Source: Blastocladiella emersonii ATCC 22665
Lineage: Eukaryota > Blastocladiomycota > Blastocladiomycetes > Blastocladiales > Blastocladiaceae
Assembly (NCBI GenBank): GCA_025594325.1
Contig: JANHCV010000011.1
Location: forward strand, 1-64,000
Direction: 5' to 3'
Length of the DNA: 64,000 bases
Each line of letters opens with the position of its first letter. The stretch's first letter is position 1. Both the position numbers and the translations under genes were made by a program. Positions 55,301 to 64,000 of this stretch are shown one piece after another. Under the pieces are notes generated by a model, which saw only the letters and a program-made list of their open reading frames with translations, was not told the origin of the DNA and did not search any database.

Positions 55301-56087
55301 CGGCGACTCGCCCAGGACGCGCAGCACGCCCATGGTCGCCACCAGCTCGGCCAAGGAGGCGGTGCCGCTCAACCCGGGCGAGCGCAAGCGGTTCCTGTCG
55401 CTGCTCGGCGGGCTGATGCACCTCGCGACCGTGTCGCGCGTTGACATTGCGTACGCGACCAGCGTCGTGTCGCAGAACGCGGCCAACCCAACGACCATGG
55501 ACATGGACGCGCTCATCGCGATCGTCGAGTACCTCAAGGGCACTGTCTCGCTCAGCATCATGTACCACCGGTCCGCCAATGGGTCGGTCAATCTGTCCGC
55601 GTACGTGGACGCCGATTTCGCTGGTGACGAGGCGACGCGCAGATCGACCACGGGGTTCGTCACGCTGATCAACGGCAGCGCGACGACCTGGTGCTCGCGC
55701 CGCCAGTTGTGGGTAGCGCTCTCAACGACCAAGGCCGAGCTCAACGCCGCCACCGAGGCGATCCGCGACGTGGCCTGGCTCAACACGCTCACGTCCGACC
55801 TGCTCAACAAGAAGATCGACATGGTGCCGACGTTCATTGACAACGACGCGGCGCGCATCCTCGCCACCACGAGCGACATGCGCCGGTCGGTCAAGCACGT
55901 CTCAGTGCGCGTGTTCTTCCTGCGCGAGCAGGTCAAGGAGAAGGTCGTCGAGCTCAAGTACGTGCCGTCCAAGAAGAACCTCGCCGACTACCTCACCAAG
56001 GTCGTGCCGCGAGACCAGTTCATCGAGACGCTCAAGGCCATGGGCATGGTCAAGCTTGAGGACGTCGTCCCGGTCAAGACCAAGTAG
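52399..56087 (+). pseudogene. Copia Gag-Pol remnant
   Basis: A short Gag-like start is followed almost at once by the end of the protease region (VLYAPNLARRLISTTQL), so most of gag and protease are deleted. In-frame TAG codons lie at 52831-52833 and 53656-53658. Integrase motifs remain: HVAHVWLGHPGAHVIKAVL, ICVLC, LNDYTRKAWAF and RLDNGGEFKN. The next part (from about 53795) is in another frame and has a Ser/Ala/Pro linker with a 24-bp minisatellite. RT follows: EAMSSAQWAEWVQAIKEEL, RLVAHGNQQIKGRDFNTTFA and SMDVTSAYVHA. A 1-nt shift near 54,890 leads to ETVYMRAPKG, KSLYGLRQAGHEWS, YVDDILIAG, SRVDIAYATSVVSQ and RNase H ADFAGDEATRRSTTGF to 56087. Confidence 0.9.
53996..54115 (+). repeat. 24-bp minisatellite in the copia linker
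   Basis: Five 24-bp units starting TCGGCGGGAGCTGCTGCGCC, encoding an 8-residue SAGAAAPE-like repeat between integrase and RT. Confidence 0.9.
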
Positions 56088-56113
56088 TCCGGGTGCCGAG
56101 ATCCATGCGGGAG

Positions 56114-56367
56114 TGCTGTAGTGGGGGTGCGTGCGAGACATGCGAGACACGCACGCGTCGAGGTCAGGTGTGGATCACGCCACCCACTGACGCCGCCTCC
56201 CACGCCTCTGCTGCGGCCCAACGCGTGGCGCACTCTCGCGCTCGGTTCCTGTTTGAGGATGGATGAAGCTGTTCCTGTTTGATACACTGGTTGATTTCCC
56301 CTGCAATACCATCCTGTCGCTGTACGTCGCGTGTATCCCGCTTCCCCTGTGCCTGAGTAGAATAGCA
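56114..56367 (+). repeat. Copia 3' LTR (254 bp)
   Basis: Pair of 51819-52075. Of the nine differing CpG sites, six are decayed in the 5' LTR and three here. Confidence 0.95.
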
Positions 56368-56528
56368 AACGCTTTGCGTTTGGTTTTCAATCAAGGGCTA
56401 AAGCCCGTGCCACGTTGGGCGCTGGCGCCATGCGGGTGCGCAATCGCTTGAATCGCGGGTAAGCGCCTGTTGAACGAGTCTTGAACATCGTCGCTATGGC
56501 AGTACTTGCCGCTGGGGTCGGAGAGCGG

Positions 56529-56813
56529 CGCGTCGCAGCAAAGCGCGACGCAGCACAGCGCGACGCAGCACAGCGCGACGCAGCACAGCGCGACGCAGCA
56601 CAGCGCGACGCAGCACAGCGCGTCGCAGCACAGCGCGTCGCAGCACAGCGCGTCGCAGCACAGCGCGTCGCAGCACAGCGCGTCGCAGCACAGCGCGTCG
56701 CAGCACAGCGCGTCGCAGCACAGCGCGTCGCAGCACAGCGCGTCGCAGCACAGCGCGTCGCAGCACAGCGCGTCGCAGCACAGCGCGTCGCAGCACAGCG
56801 CGTCGCAGCACAG
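56529..56813 (-). repeat. 15-bp minisatellite, 19 units
   Basis: Unit CGCGTCGCAGCACAG, with CGCGACGCAGCACAG in units 2-6 and CAAAG ending the first. It lies near the 3' end of repeat-family copy A; the coding strand gives a repeating 5-residue AVLRR or CAATR pattern. Confidence 0.95.
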
Positions 56814-58043
56814 CGCGCTGGAGGGCGGTGCAGCTGGTCGCTCGCGTCGAGGGGCGTTAGGGCACCGTCATGGGCCACTGGCGCGGCATCAGCGATCGCG
56901 TTGCAGCGCGGCCGCCAAGTACGCCACCGCACGGCGCTCGAGGCGATGGCCGTCGCGGCGGGGAGTACGAGACGCAGGTCAATGAGCTCGCGCAGGCGGT
57001 TGTACATCCGCTTGAACCATGCGGCGACCGGCGCGTCCATGACGGCGGCCGCGGTACATTTGATACGGTTTGAGCTGCTGAGCTGCTCGCCAAGCGAGCC
57101 GGCGACGCTTGCGTGGAGGCCGCCGCCGACCTCGACCTTGGCGAGCACCACGAGGGCGCTGCTGATGCGGGAAGCGTCGTTGTTGAACACCGCCGGGACG
57201 AGTGCGCGCGAAGCGGGGCACGCGAACGCGTGTGTCTGCGTGTAGGCGACCTCGACACCAGTCTTGAGGCACTTGGCGCGGATGGGCGACTTGTAGCGGT
57301 GCGACCGGTACTGGTGTAGACGGGTACGGGTCATCAGCTGGCTCGCGAGCGCACGGAGCTGGAAGCACAGGAGCGCATTTGCAGCAAGAGGTTCGCTTGG
57401 GCGGATGCGCGTGTGCCGCCCAAAAGCGCGCCGCGTTGACAACGCCCTCGTTGTTCAGCGTGTAAGTGAGCTGGGCGCCGCGGCGAGCGGACACGATGGC
57501 GGCGAGGGTGCCCCGCAGCTCGGAACGGAAGCTCGAGTGATTCCTGTCAGTGACACACAGCGAGTTCCAGCGATCCGCTCACGAAGACGCCCGCACGCGG
57601 CGCCACGTCTGGCAAACCTGCGACATGAAGCGACCCGTCCGTGGAAAGTGTTCCACCCGCGATACCCTGCGCGTCCTCGGCGAGGCCAAGCGAGAGAACC
57701 GACCGCGCGAAGTCAGCGGGCTCCGGCACACTTAGTTCATGATGCGCACGAGCTGCGCATCCTAAACCTTTGCCAGAAATGACATCTGACGCAAGTTTCT
57801 CCTCAAGCGGATCTCTCGAGCTCGCGGTCCTCACTTTAAACACTCATGGGGCCTTGCAAGTCGCTCAGAGCGCGACCATTGAGCTCGCGCCCGCGTCCGT
57901 CAACAAACCCGTGCTAGCGGCTCGAAGGTGACCTGCGTCGTCCAAGCACGTACGCCGAGCACGGGCTCCGTTTCCCAACACGCACACCAAGCCCGGGCTC
58001 CGCTGGCGACTTGACGTGTTTCTGCATCTCTCACGCGTTCATG

Positions 58044-59787
58044 TCGAGGGCTAAAGCCCTCTTCTTAGACCGCGTTGCGGCCGGGCGGGCTGCCGACGCT
58101 CACGTGAGCATGTCTCCCTCTGGTCATGTGAATGTCCTCAAAACGCGTGACAGACGCGTCGTTTCTCATGTGACTGCTGTGGCGCAACGCGTCCTGGCCT
58201 TGCACGTGATCGGCCTCGGCCCAACCCCCGGAAGCGCGTCGCTTGACGCTGTTCCGCTCGGCCACTGCGGAACGTTTAACGCTTTGCACCGATCCTCGAC
58301 CAGGCCCGCGAGACTCCGAGCACATGAAAGCGTGAGAGATGCAGAAGCGCGTTAAGCCGCTAATGGAGCCCGTGCTTGGCGTGCGTGTTGGAAAACGAAG
58401 CCCGTGTTCTGTGCACATCCTTAAACGACGCGGTTCACCTGGGAGCCGCTAGCGCAGGCTCGTTGACGTGGGCGCGAGTTCAACGGTTGCACCGAGAACG
58501 ACTTGCAAGGTCCCATGAACGTGAGTTCGAGTGAGGACTGCGAGGTCGAGAGATCCCCTCTTTGAGTTGCGGTCCGTTACACGGACGGGTCGCTCCGTGG
58601 CTTGGGTTTGCCAGACGTTGCAGCGGGCGCAGACGTCTTTGTGAGCGGATCGCTGGAACTCGCTGTTCGCGTGGGTGCGGGTCCGCGCAACGTGCTCGCT
58701 TGAGTGGGCCGTGATCCGCTGGATCATCGCGGCCCGCGAGCTCCAGGTCGAGTGGGTCCGTGGCCACGCCGTGAACTTGGAGCTTCACGGCGCGCAGGCG
58801 CGGCTGCGACTTCAACTCAGTCCCGCGACGCGCTCTCCGCCGCCTGCACGACGCGCGACACGACCCGCTGCTCGCTCTGATCGCGTCCGCTGGCATCACG
58901 TCCTCCCCCATCGATGTCCCATTCCTTGTCACTGCGCTTAGGGGCAGCACGCGCCGCATCCACCCGAGCGAGTCCCTCACCGCGAACTCGTTCCCGTGCT
59001 TCCAGCTCCGCGCGCTTGCAGGCCAGCTGCCGACCCACGGCTGTTTGCACCAGCTCTGGCCGCACCGCTACGAGTCCCCCAACTGCGCCGAATGCCCAAA
59101 AACTGGCGGCAAGGTCGCTGACACTCAAGCGTACGCGTTTGAGCGCACACTCTTCGCGCGCAATCGTCTCCGCGGCACTGGACGACGTCCGCATTGTAAA
59201 CGCCCTCGCGGCGGTTGACAAGGGCTAGATCGGGGGCGGGCTCCGCACCAGCGTAACCGGATCGTTCGCCGAGCGCCTTCTCAACCCAAAACACATGAAG
59301 CACTGTGGCCGCCATCCAGGACGCACCACTCGTCGCGTGGTTCAAACAGGTTTACTGAGACGAACTCATCGATCCACGCCTCGCGCTCCTGCCGCGACGG
59401 CCATTGCCTCGAGCGCCATGCAGGAGCTTGCTTGGCGCCCTCGCTGCAGCGCGATTGCTGATGCCGCGCCGGTGACACATGACGGTGCCCTGCCGCCACT
59501 CAACGCGAGCGACCAACCGCACCATCCTTTGTTGAAGCGCGCGCATCGCGCAGCAGGGGAACGCGCTGTGCTGTGGCGCGCAAAGCTGTTACGCGCAAAG
59601 CTGTTACGCGCGAAGCTGCCACGCGCGAAGCTGCCACGCGCGAAGCTGCCACGCGCGAAGCTGCCACGCGCGAAGCTGCCACGCGCGAAGCTGCCACGCG
59701 CGAAACAGCGCAAGCGCCCAACGTGGCGCGGGCTTTAGCCCTCGATTGAAAACCAGACGCGAAGCGTCTAGGTGCCTCAAGTATAAT
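58044..59787 (+). mobile_element. Non-LTR-derived element copy B
   Basis: Near full length for this family: 5' hairpin GAGGGCTAAAGCCCTC at 58046-58061, leader to about 58320, then body and the 3' end CTCAAGTATAAT at 59776-59787. Coding remnants in broken frames: YTDGSLRGLGLPDVAAGADV and SLEWAVIRWIIAARELQVEW with VRGHAV (RNase H), then FQLRALAGQLPTHGCLHQLW and NCAECPKTGGKVADTQAYAF (zinc-knuckle tail). No reverse transcriptase, so it is non-autonomous. It carries 8 units of a 15-bp repeat near its 3' end. It is inverted relative to copy A. Confidence 0.72.
59577..59696 (+). repeat. 15-bp minisatellite, 8 units
   Basis: Units CGCGCAAAGCTGTTA (2) and CGCGCGAAGCTGCCA (6) at the same place in copy B as the 19-unit array in copy A; encodes RAKLP repeats. 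Confidence 0.95.
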
Positions 59788-59839
59788 GCTTGGAGTATCG
59801 CGAGCATGGTCGCGGGTCGGTGTCTCACACCCCGCTTGA

Positions 59840-60063
59840 CCTTCACTGGCCGGCGTCAAGCGCCGAGGTTCCGCGGGTTAGGCCGAAGCGGATCACGTGC
59901 GCGGCGGGAACGCGTTGCGCCACACCGGTCAGATGACAAACGACGCGTCTGTCACGCGTTTCGAGGACATTCACATGACCAGAGGGAGACATGCTCACGT
60001 GAGCGTTGGCAGCCCGCCCGGCCGCAACGCGGTCTAAAAAGAGGGCTTTAGCCCTCAACTTGA
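59840..60063 (-). mobile_element. Non-LTR-derived element copy C (5' leader only)
   Basis: On the minus strand it starts TTGAGGGCTAAAGCCCTC (hairpin 60041-60056) and matches the copy B leader through GTGACAGACGCGTCG and GTGGCGCAACGCGTTC to about 59840. It is truncated there and abuts the 3' end of copy D on the other side. Confidence 0.7.
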
Positions 60064-60065
60064 TC

Positions 60066-61321
60066 CACCTAGACGCTTCGCGTTTGGTTTTCAATCGAGG
60101 GCTAAAGCCCGCGCTGCGTTGGGCGCTTGCGCCGTGCGGGTGCGCTTCCGCTTGAGTTGTGAGTAGGCGTCCGTTGAACGAGTCCTGAACATCGGCTCAG
60201 TGGCAATACCCGCCAGGGTCGTGGGGTGGCGCGTCGCAGCACAGCGCGTTGCAGCACTGTGAAGACCGCGTCCAGATCCCAGCGGACGGCGGCCGTGATA
60301 CCCAGCGTTAGATGCGCGGAGGCGCCCTGGTTGGCGAGCGCGTCGGCCTTCTTGTTGCCCGAGTTCCCGACGTGGCCGCGGACCCACTCAAAGTTGACGT
60401 AGAGCTCGCGGGCCGCAATAGTTCAGCGGAGCACGGCCCACTCGAGCGAGCAGTTTGCGTGGACCGGCACCCAAGGACACTGCGAGAGCAGCTTGACGGC
60501 CGATTCAATGACGCCCCTGTTGTTGAGAGTGAGGATGAGCTTGGCGCCGCGGTGAGCGGACGCGGTGGCGAAGATGCTCCACAGCTCGGAGCGGAAGCTC
60601 GAGTGGTTCCCGTCAAGGGCGCAAAGAGCAAGTTGCAGCAATCCGCTCGCAAACACGCCAGAGCCCGCCGCCACGTCTGGCGAACCAGCGCCGCCGCGCG
60701 GCAGTCTGTGTAAATAGTCCCACCTGGAATACCCTGTGCATCATTGGCGAAGTTGTGCAGGAGAGGCGACTGCGCGGAGCCAACGGGATTCGGCACCGCC
60801 GCCCTGTCCATGAAGCGCGCGAGCTGCGTGAGCCGCGCGGTGGGATCACACACAACCGGGTCGAACGTGTCAGGAGGAGTTAGGTGGCGAGTAACGAGTG
60901 TACGTGGTCCGAGCAGCTTGGACTCGAAGGAAGGGCCACCGTGAGGTATGCCCCCCTTGAATACTCTGGATCGGGGCGAGGTTGGCGCAGCCAGGGCAGT
61001 ACTTGATCTCGTCAGCCAGGCCGTCCATGACGTGGATGAGGTCGTAGATATTGTTGGCCAAGTCCGCGGCGTAAAACGGTAGTAGAGCTCGTCGGCCGAG
61101 TCCGCAGCTGGCGACATGACAACGCGTTTGATAAAGCTGACGCCAACCGAAGCTGATCACGTGCACAGCGGGGACGCGTTGCGCCACAGTGGTCAGATGA
61201 CAAACGACGCGTCTTTCACGCGTTTCGAGGCGATTTACATGAACATAGGGAGGCACGCTCACATGAACGTTGGCACCCTACCCGGCCGCAACGCGTTCTA
61301 AAAAGGGGGCTTTAGCACTCC
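60066..61321 (-). mobile_element. Non-LTR-derived element copy D, internally deleted
   Basis: 5' end at about 61321 (GAGTGCTAAAGCCCCC), 3' end at 60066 (GAAGCGTCTAGGTG). Remnants include ALLPFYAADLANNIYDLIHV, GLADEIKYCPGCANL and LLHNFANDAQGIPGG. The RNase H part is NHSSFRSELWSIFATAS, LILTLNNRGVIESAVKLLS and EWVRGHVGNSGNKKADALAN. Only about two units of the 15-bp repeat remain (60227-60255). TDG is altered to TDC and the usual TDS is LNN, so it is catalytically decayed. Confidence 0.72.
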
Positions 61322-62167
61322 ATGTTAAGATCGCTGGGTGAGTGAGGGGGGGGGGGACGAGAGATGAATCAATTTAGCACAGCGCGTTCCAGCTTTGGAC
61401 GCGGTCGTGCGGTCACATCTGTCAGTCGATTCAAATGCAGTTTAGTCCTTGGTTTCGTCATTAGAAAAGACGCGCCCCTCGTTGTGAAAGCTGCTGGAAG
61501 TCCCCGCTCGTCGCTTGCCGCTTGCTGTCCTTCTCAGTGCTTTCTAGTCCGCAGTGGGCGCTCTCCGCGTGATCTGCGAGCCGAGGCTAATAATTTTGAC
61601 ACTGTGCCACTATCCGGCCAAACGAAACTTGATGCATCATTCTCCCTTGCCCGCGTGGGAGGTGTGACTGTTGCAGACGTGACGGGAGTTGATCACGCAA
61701 GTAAGCAGGCAATGAGTCCAAGCTTGCCAACATCCCCACGAGAACCTTAAACGTTGCTGTAATATCTATCCATTGCGCCTTGCAAGGTAATTTGCACTTG
61801 AGCCAGTTTGCAAGCTAAGCATGAAGGAAGTGGGCTGCGCGACCCGCTGGCGGCGGCAGGCTAGGGAGCTTACACGCCCACCACAGCGCTCACTTCACTT
61901 ACTCCCTCCACCTTCCTTGCATATTTTACGCATGTTTCAGGTGGCACTTGATACGATAGATTCAACAAGTGTACACTCTCCGGATTGCGCTCAATTGATG
62001 TCTTGTTGCGTGAACTGTGATATCCACTTGTGATTTGGCTATTTGCAGCTTCAGTCAGTCAATATGGTCGCTAACCAAGTTGGAGACCTGCCTTTGAGCA
62101 ATGAGCAATACGTTGCGCGCGCTGATTCATGGCTCTATCTATCGTGAAGCTGGCAGCAAACAAGTAG

Positions 62168-62194
62168 CATGGCGGCTCTAAGAGCGCCGCCATG
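62168..62194. repeat. Inverted repeat (hairpin)
   Basis: CATGGCGGC and GCCGCCATG form a 9-bp stem around a 9-nt loop, the one GC-rich spot in the AT-richer region. Purpose unknown. Confidence 0.7.
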
Positions 62195-63544
62195 TGGCAG
62201 ATAGTGGAGCTCAATTACGATGGGCTACATGTGCTCGTAGCAGCAACTCAAGCGCAGCCCCTCTATGACCCCATAGTTGAGCGAAGAAATAACATCCTTC
62301 GCAGCTCTCCAAAGTGGCCCATCACGCGTTCCATTTGCTCAATTGCGCCAACTAAAACAAAACCTATGCACTCGATTCAAGTCCAGAAGGTTTGAAGCGT
62401 ACCAGTTCAGTGCCGTGGGTGTTTTTCGTTGGTTGAGCGACCATCCCATGCGCACTTGCCAAGGAGCTAACATGACAGCACGCCCAGTACGAGGGCTCAA
62501 CAACTTCGCTTACAGCAGGCTCTCATTGTCCTTCAATGTCAGGGCCCGTTTGGTCCAAAAAAGCGTTCTGACGCCACATCACAACAAACCGCCAGAACAA
62601 GCTCGTTCCGCTCCAGCCTGTTCTGATCAGAACCGTAACCCAAACGTCACTGCCCTATTTTATTCTCACACTCACTGAGAACGCTCGCTGCGACCCAACA
62701 GAAGCGCTCAAGCTACAATATGCCTCAGTATGCCTTTTATCACCTTCATATACTCGGTTTTGTTGCTATCAGCACTTGCATCAGCGGATAGAGCGTGTTC
62801 AGCTCAGATACGGACATTGCGCTCAGTCTTGTTCCCATTCTTCACCTCCCCGCCAGAATGGACAAGCGCGCTTCTATCATGATCTTTTATCGCTACTTTG
62901 AGGCCTAAACAGCCGAGGTAGTGAGTGTGTATGCGGTTGTTTTGTGGTCAGGGCTCGCATGAACCACGCAGTTGGCGGTTTGCCTTAACGCTTCTCAGCA
63001 CTGACAGTATTACGCAGGGCGCAAACTGCCTTTCAGCTGTGCTGGACGCAACAACGATATACGTCGTTTATGGACGTCGTAGCGCGCTGTCTTTGCCAGG
63101 GACGCTGACCTCCTTGAGCTTGGAGGACGCATCAGGCGTATCATCAATGGAATGATAAGGGCCGTGGCGCGCGTTCCGCTTTTAAGAGTAAACGTAGCGG
63201 TGCTGTAGGTAGCAACGTTAATCATTGCTTTGGTGTTCGAAAGAGTGCTGCGCGGTCTGACGGACGCGGGGGAGCGGGCAAAGCGCAGGGGAGTGCAAGC
63301 GTGTACACAGCAGCCCTCACATAGGCGTGGGAGTAAGTACTTCCCATTTGCATATCTCTAGTCCGCGTTACCTTTCGCCTGACATCATCTCCATCCATGC
63401 GGACGCGACCCTGTTGTAGTTTAGGACCGTCGCTGCACAGCTGACGCCTGTACAAGCGGACGGCGACCTTTGTTCAAGGTGCCAAGGGAGCGCTGGTCCA
63501 GTTGGGTCAATACATTTTATTGTACTTTGCTGCGTAGAGCTGCG

Positions 63545-63589
63545 TTTATATTTATATTTATATTTATATTTATATTTATATTTATATTT
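63545..63589. repeat. TTTATA microsatellite
   Basis: About 7.5 uninterrupted copies of the hexamer TTTATA. Confidence 0.95.
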
Positions 63590-63845
63590 TTGTGGCAGCT
63601 GGGCCGAGGAAAGTGAACGGAGAGGTGAACGCAAGGTGCGTGCAAGCAGTGGAGCAGTGGTGCTCAGGCTTTTTTCTGAGCAGGCGGCCAAATAGAGGGA
63701 TTAGCGGTGATTTTAATGTGAGATCCCAGTGAGCCTAGTCAAACAAGGCGCTTTCCACTCGGCGATGATTCATGACTGGAGTCTGGGTTGAGCCGAGTCC
63801 ATGTTCCGGGCAGCTTAGCTTCAGCAGTTCACGCATTTAAACAGA

Positions 63846-63917
63846 GGTCCTATAGTGTAGCGGTCATCACACCAGACTCTGAATCTGGTAACCTGAGTTC
63901 GAATCTCAGTAGGACCT
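63846..63917 (+). tRNA. tRNA-Gln (anticodon CTG)
   Basis: 72 nt. Acceptor GGTCCTA pairs with TAGGACC and the discriminator is T. The D arm contains TAGTGTAGCGG (box A). The anticodon stem CCAGA/TCTGG closes the loop CTCTGAA, giving anticodon CTG for CAG codons. The T arm CTGAG-TTCGAAT-CTCAG holds box B. There is no intron and no encoded CCA. Confidence 0.96.
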
Positions 63918-64000
63918 GACATTTTATTCAGTTTATAGCGTGTTGTTTGCATTTGGAACGATTGCTTTTCACACTCTCTGATGTTTAGCCAGCTAAATAT

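Larger units (their letters stand above)
51819..56367 (+). mobile_element. Ty1/copia element, degenerate
   Basis: 4,549 bp between LTRs 51819-52075 and 56114-56367, with target duplication AACGC at 51814-51818 and 56368-56372. It sits in the 3' hairpin of repeat-family copy A. Most of gag and part of the protease are missing; integrase, RT and RNase H are broken by stops and frameshifts. The LTRs differ by nine substitutions and a G-run length change. Confidence 0.93.
51786..58043 (-). mobile_element. Non-LTR-derived element copy A (interrupted by the copia element)
   Basis: The 3' tail is 51786-51818; the body is 56373-58043. The copia element and one AACGC duplication lie between. The body encodes, in broken frames, an RNase H-like segment (GTLSTDGSLHVAGLPDVA, VFVSGSLELAV, HSSFRSEL, YTLNNEGVV) and a zinc-knuckle-like tail ([20 protein letters not shown]) typical of non-LTR retrotransposon C-termini. 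No reverse-transcriptase motif was found. It lacks the 5' leader and abuts copy B head to head. A 15-bp minisatellite (19 units) lies near its 3' end. Confidence 0.7.
61322..63845. other. AT-richer region without a supported protein gene
   Basis: About 2.5 kb with clearly lower GC content than the rest of the window. It begins with a run of 11 G near 61345. Short ORFs up to 133 codons show no family resemblance and no codon bias like the host genes. It contains a 27-nt hairpin (62168-62194) and a TTTATA microsatellite (63545-63589). Confidence 0.5.

Noticed and set aside
56529-56813. Regular 15-bp array considered as a CRISPR-like array
   Set aside because: Units are contiguous with no spacers, the genome is eukaryotic, and the array sits in a retroelement copy; it is a minisatellite.
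63368-63691. Minus-strand ORF with a Lys-Tyr repeat
   Set aside because: The repeat is just the translation of the TTTATA microsatellite; no start context or domain.

Overview
The window is nuclear DNA from a GC-rich fungus. The genes are eukaryotic with short spliceosomal introns (57-121 nt). Donors are mostly GTACGC, GTGCGT or GTACGT, branch sites are CTGAC- or CTAAC-like, and acceptors end in YAG. Fungal markers are a fused NADH glutamate synthase, a WOPR (Gti1/Pac2) regulator and a PAS kinase. ANKRD39-like, CCDC97-like, C7orf50-like (WKF) and apparently SWSAP1-like genes sit beside them; by my recollection these are uncommon in Dikarya. I infer an early-diverging zoosporic fungus (Blastocladiomycota-like), with low certainty on the phylum.

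Positions 1-34,422 are a compact housekeeping arm: GLT1 (cut by the left edge), UTP22/NOL6, a CCDC97-like protein, a four-exon P-loop protein resembling Rad51-paralogue/SWSAP1 ATPases, an ANKRD39-like protein, an ABHD4/5-like hydrolase, a TLC-domain membrane protein, a possible small gene at 15.9-16.3 kb, a long gene-poor stretch, the WOPR regulator, CTF8, the DDX47/Rrp3 helicase, TMA16, an SCP-x-type thiolase, a WKF protein, the tRNA thiolase NCS6/CTU1 and a PAS kinase. Ribosome biogenesis and translation are well represented (UTP22, DDX47, TMA16, NCS6). Many neighbours are divergent over 200-330 bp or convergent over 29-130 bp.

Positions 35,346-61,321 are a nested mobile-element island. A decayed PIF1-like helicase (-), an ORF (+) split by a very young Ty3/gypsy chromovirus (38,688-43,978; identical 174-bp LTRs, 5-bp target duplication), an apparently intact RecQ-type helicase (+) and an apparently intact DUF6589-type protein (-) form a block of about 16 kb. 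The outer edges of this block carry the 3' and 5' terminal sequences of a repeat family that recurs four more times at 51.8-61.3 kb. Those copies carry the RNase H and zinc-knuckle tail of a non-LTR retrotransposon. A degenerate Ty1/copia element (51,819-56,367) sits in the 3' tail of one copy.

Positions 61,322-64,000 are clearly less GC-rich, with no convincing protein gene; they hold a hairpin, a hexanucleotide microsatellite and a tRNA-Gln(CTG) gene. The strongest mechanistic signals are a canonical GGGAAAC -1 frameshift site and a Tf1-like self-priming signal in the gypsy element, a half-tRNA(iMet) primer site in the copia element, copia LTR differences that are all CpG transitions, and the RecQ plus DUF6589 cassette bounded by retroelement ends.
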